Shown here: positions 13,696-14,595 of the stretch, piece by piece
Layout of the letters: the number at the start of each line of letters is the position of its first letter
Position numbering within the stretch: the stretch's first letter is position 1
From: CAYMQB01 sp964392665
GTDB lineage: Bacteria; Hydrothermota; E44-bin80
Reading direction: 5' to 3'
Assembly (NCBI GenBank): GCA_964392665.1
Contig: CAYMQB010000055.1
Location: 1-14,595 of the forward strand
DNA: 14,595 nt
Made by a program: the position numbers and the translations under genes
The notes under the pieces: generated by a model
What the model was told of the DNA's origin: nothing
Seen by the model: the letters and a program-made list of their open reading frames with translations, nothing else
Database searches by the model: none

Positions 13696-13783
13696 AGCTA
13701 ACGTTTCGCAAGTACCTGAATTTGGCGACCAACGGTAGCCAATTTGTGCGAAACGAAGTGAAGCTGGGTACTCGTTGTTACAT
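13696..13783 (-). repeat. attC-like imperfect palindrome 2 (recombination-site candidate)
   Basis: This 88-bp site lies about 70 bp after the phosphotransferase stop. Ends: AGCTAAC (13696-13702) and GTTACAT (13777-13783). Arms: CGCAAGTACC (13707-13716) pairs with GGGTACTCG (13766-13774) with a two-base bulge, and ACGTTTCGCA can pair with TGCGAAACG (13747-13755). An inner hairpin AATTTGGCGACC (13719-13730) pairs with GGTAGCCAATTT (13734-13745) at 10 of 12 positions. Like site 1 it has TAACG at one end and CGT(T)GTTA at the other, but the internal sequence differs, as expected for attC sites of different cassettes. Confidence 0.5.
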
Positions 13784-13851
13784 CAAGTGTTCCGCTCCTT
13801 CTTTAATGCTTACAAACGTAAATGGATGTACTTTGTGTAAACTAAAACAGC

Positions 13852-14595
13852 TTAAGTCTTACCATTTTCTTTAAATTTATTATAGCATGATTCTTTAAAC
13901 CCTTCAAGTTTTAAAATAAGATCATTCATCCAGTCAGGATTTTTATCATCTATTGTAAGATCAATAGATTTTTCTAACTTTTTGTAAGTTATAAAATTAT
14001 GATATTTATAAAATCCGGGGATTTGATCAATTTGTTCATCCGAAATATGCTCCATTTCTCTATAACCTTTGATAAACTGTAAAAACTTTTTATCATTAAT
14101 ATTTACTTTTTCACCTTCATCAAAGAGGTCGCTTAATGCATAAGCAATATCCGCTACAAACCAAGAATAAATAGCATCATCAAAATCTATGATATATAAT
14201 CCATTATTCGACCATATTATATTATCTAACTCAAAATCATAATGGATTATTCCATAATCATTGTCATTTTTTGTAAGCGTTTTCATCCAAGCTCTAATAC
14301 TTTCTATCTCCTTTGTTTCAATTTCATCCTTTGGTGGATATTGAATAATTAAATTCTCAAAAAGTTGCTCATGTGTTTTTCTTTTTATTTCAAGCGTACT
14401 AGGGATTTCTTTGATTACTTTGTGAAGCTGACCTAAAGATTTTCCCCATTTTAAAAAACCATTTAATTCAAGATTATCTAGTTCTTTCTGTTTACCGTAT
14501 ATGCGTTCGAAAACAACAGTATAAAAAGTACCAAACGATGCTGTCGAGGTCCAGAAGAATTCCCCAGTTGGGGTCAGGATAATTCCCCAGTTAGG
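13852..14595 (-). CDS. Phosphotransferase of the aminoglycoside/choline kinase fold, 5' part missing
   Basis: The frame is open from the right edge through 247 codons to TAA at 13854-13852; the ATG at 14286 is internal, as the frame and family motifs run far upstream. Visible residues include FYTVVFERIYGK (hinge), WGKSLGQLHKV, then the catalytic loop HYDFELDN (H118, D120, N125 of the visible part) and YIIDFDDA with D137 for metal binding, ending in a helical C-lobe. This is the APH/HSK2 phosphotransferase fold, which transfers phosphate to small molecules such as aminoglycosides, choline, homoserine or nucleosides; the substrate cannot be inferred. The first residues (PNWGIILTPTGEFFW) come from a direct repeat at the edge and do not look like the usual N-lobe, so the gene may be truncated there. 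Confidence 0.82.
   Translation of the reverse strand, partial: PNWGIILTPTGEFFWTSTASFGTFYTVVFERIYGKQKELDNLELNGFLKWGKSLGQLHKVIKEIPSTLEIKRKTHEQLFENLIIQYPPKDEIETKEIESIRAWMKTLTKNDNDYGIIHYDFELDNIIWSNNGLYIIDFDDAIYSWFVADIAYALSDLFDEGEKVNINDKKFLQFIKGYREMEHISDEQIDQIPGFYKYHNFITYKKLEKSIDLTIDDKNPDWMNDLILKLEGFKESCYNKFKENGKT
14558..14595. repeat. Direct repeat of AATTCCCCAGTTRGG at right edge
   Basis: AATTCCCCAGTTGGG (14558-14572) recurs as AATTCCCCAGTTAGG (14581-14595), offset by 23 bp, and the flanks GTCCAGAAG and GTCAGGAT are also alike. The second copy ends at the window edge, so the copy number is unknown. The repeat lies inside the open frame of the phosphotransferase. GGGGTCAGG-type strings are common at the ends of small dispersed elements, so this could be the end of one. 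Confidence 0.5.

Larger units (their letters stand above)
12187..14595 (-). mobile_element. Putative gene-cassette array (integron-like), partial
   Basis: Two genes in one orientation (CPBP protease, phosphotransferase) are each followed by an attC-like palindrome; a third gene follows the second site in the same direction. The gene types (membrane proteins, CPBP protease, kinase-fold phosphotransferase) are common cassette cargo in chromosomal integrons. The left end is unclear because the genes at 11751 and 12187 have no site after them. No integrase is in the window; in an integron the integrase would lie upstream of the first cassette, that is beyond the right edge. Confidence 0.4.

Noticed and set aside
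13692..13874. 60-codon plus-strand frame over attC-like site 2
   Set aside because: It is made of palindromic spacer sequence and the end of the phosphotransferase gene; no ribosome-binding site.

Overview
The window reads as low-G+C chromosomal DNA from a diderm (outer-membrane) bacterium. Evidence for an outer membrane: secreted proteins carrying the C-terminal Ig-like domain found in FlgD and type IX sorting tails, a lipoprotein, and a signal peptide peptidase whose N-terminus looks like an outer-membrane beta-barrel. The mix of sorting-tail proteins, a bacterial eRF1-like release factor, short palindromic intergenic repeats and microrepeats inserted in coding sequence recalls uncultured FCB-related candidate phyla (WOR-3/Stahlbacteria or Cloacimonadota-like). 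That placement is an inference from gene content; there is no rRNA in the window.

Left part (1-2460), minus strand: a promoter with a near-consensus sigma70 box drives a secreted beta-helix protein and then, 32 bp further on, a secreted concanavalin-like protein that runs off the left edge. A strong intrinsic terminator and a REP-like palindrome lie between this unit and the next.

Centre (2460-8182), minus strand: a small DUF4870-type membrane protein with its own sigma70-type promoter; upstream of it an operon sppA-uvrC-DUF3108 (gaps of about 20 and 37 bp). The operon joins envelope proteolysis, nucleotide excision repair and a periplasmic protein of unknown role. A palindrome-rich spacer (8183-8466) lies upstream of sppA.

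8467-11688: a bacterial archaeo-eukaryotic-type release factor (minus) is divergent from a coiled-coil/PH-like/zinc-ribbon protein (plus); the plus gene converges on a cysteine-rich lipoprotein gene (minus).

Right part (11751-14595), all minus strand: two small membrane proteins, a CPBP intramembrane protease and a phosphotransferase of the aminoglycoside/choline kinase fold that runs off the right edge. The spacers after the protease and phosphotransferase genes are 90-130 bp imperfect palindromes with AAC...GTT ends, which resemble integron attC sites. The best reading is that this end is a mobile gene-cassette array, or a relic of one, inserted beside core genes. No integrase is visible; if the array is an integron, it should lie beyond the right edge. 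This cassette-like region is the most unusual part of the window.
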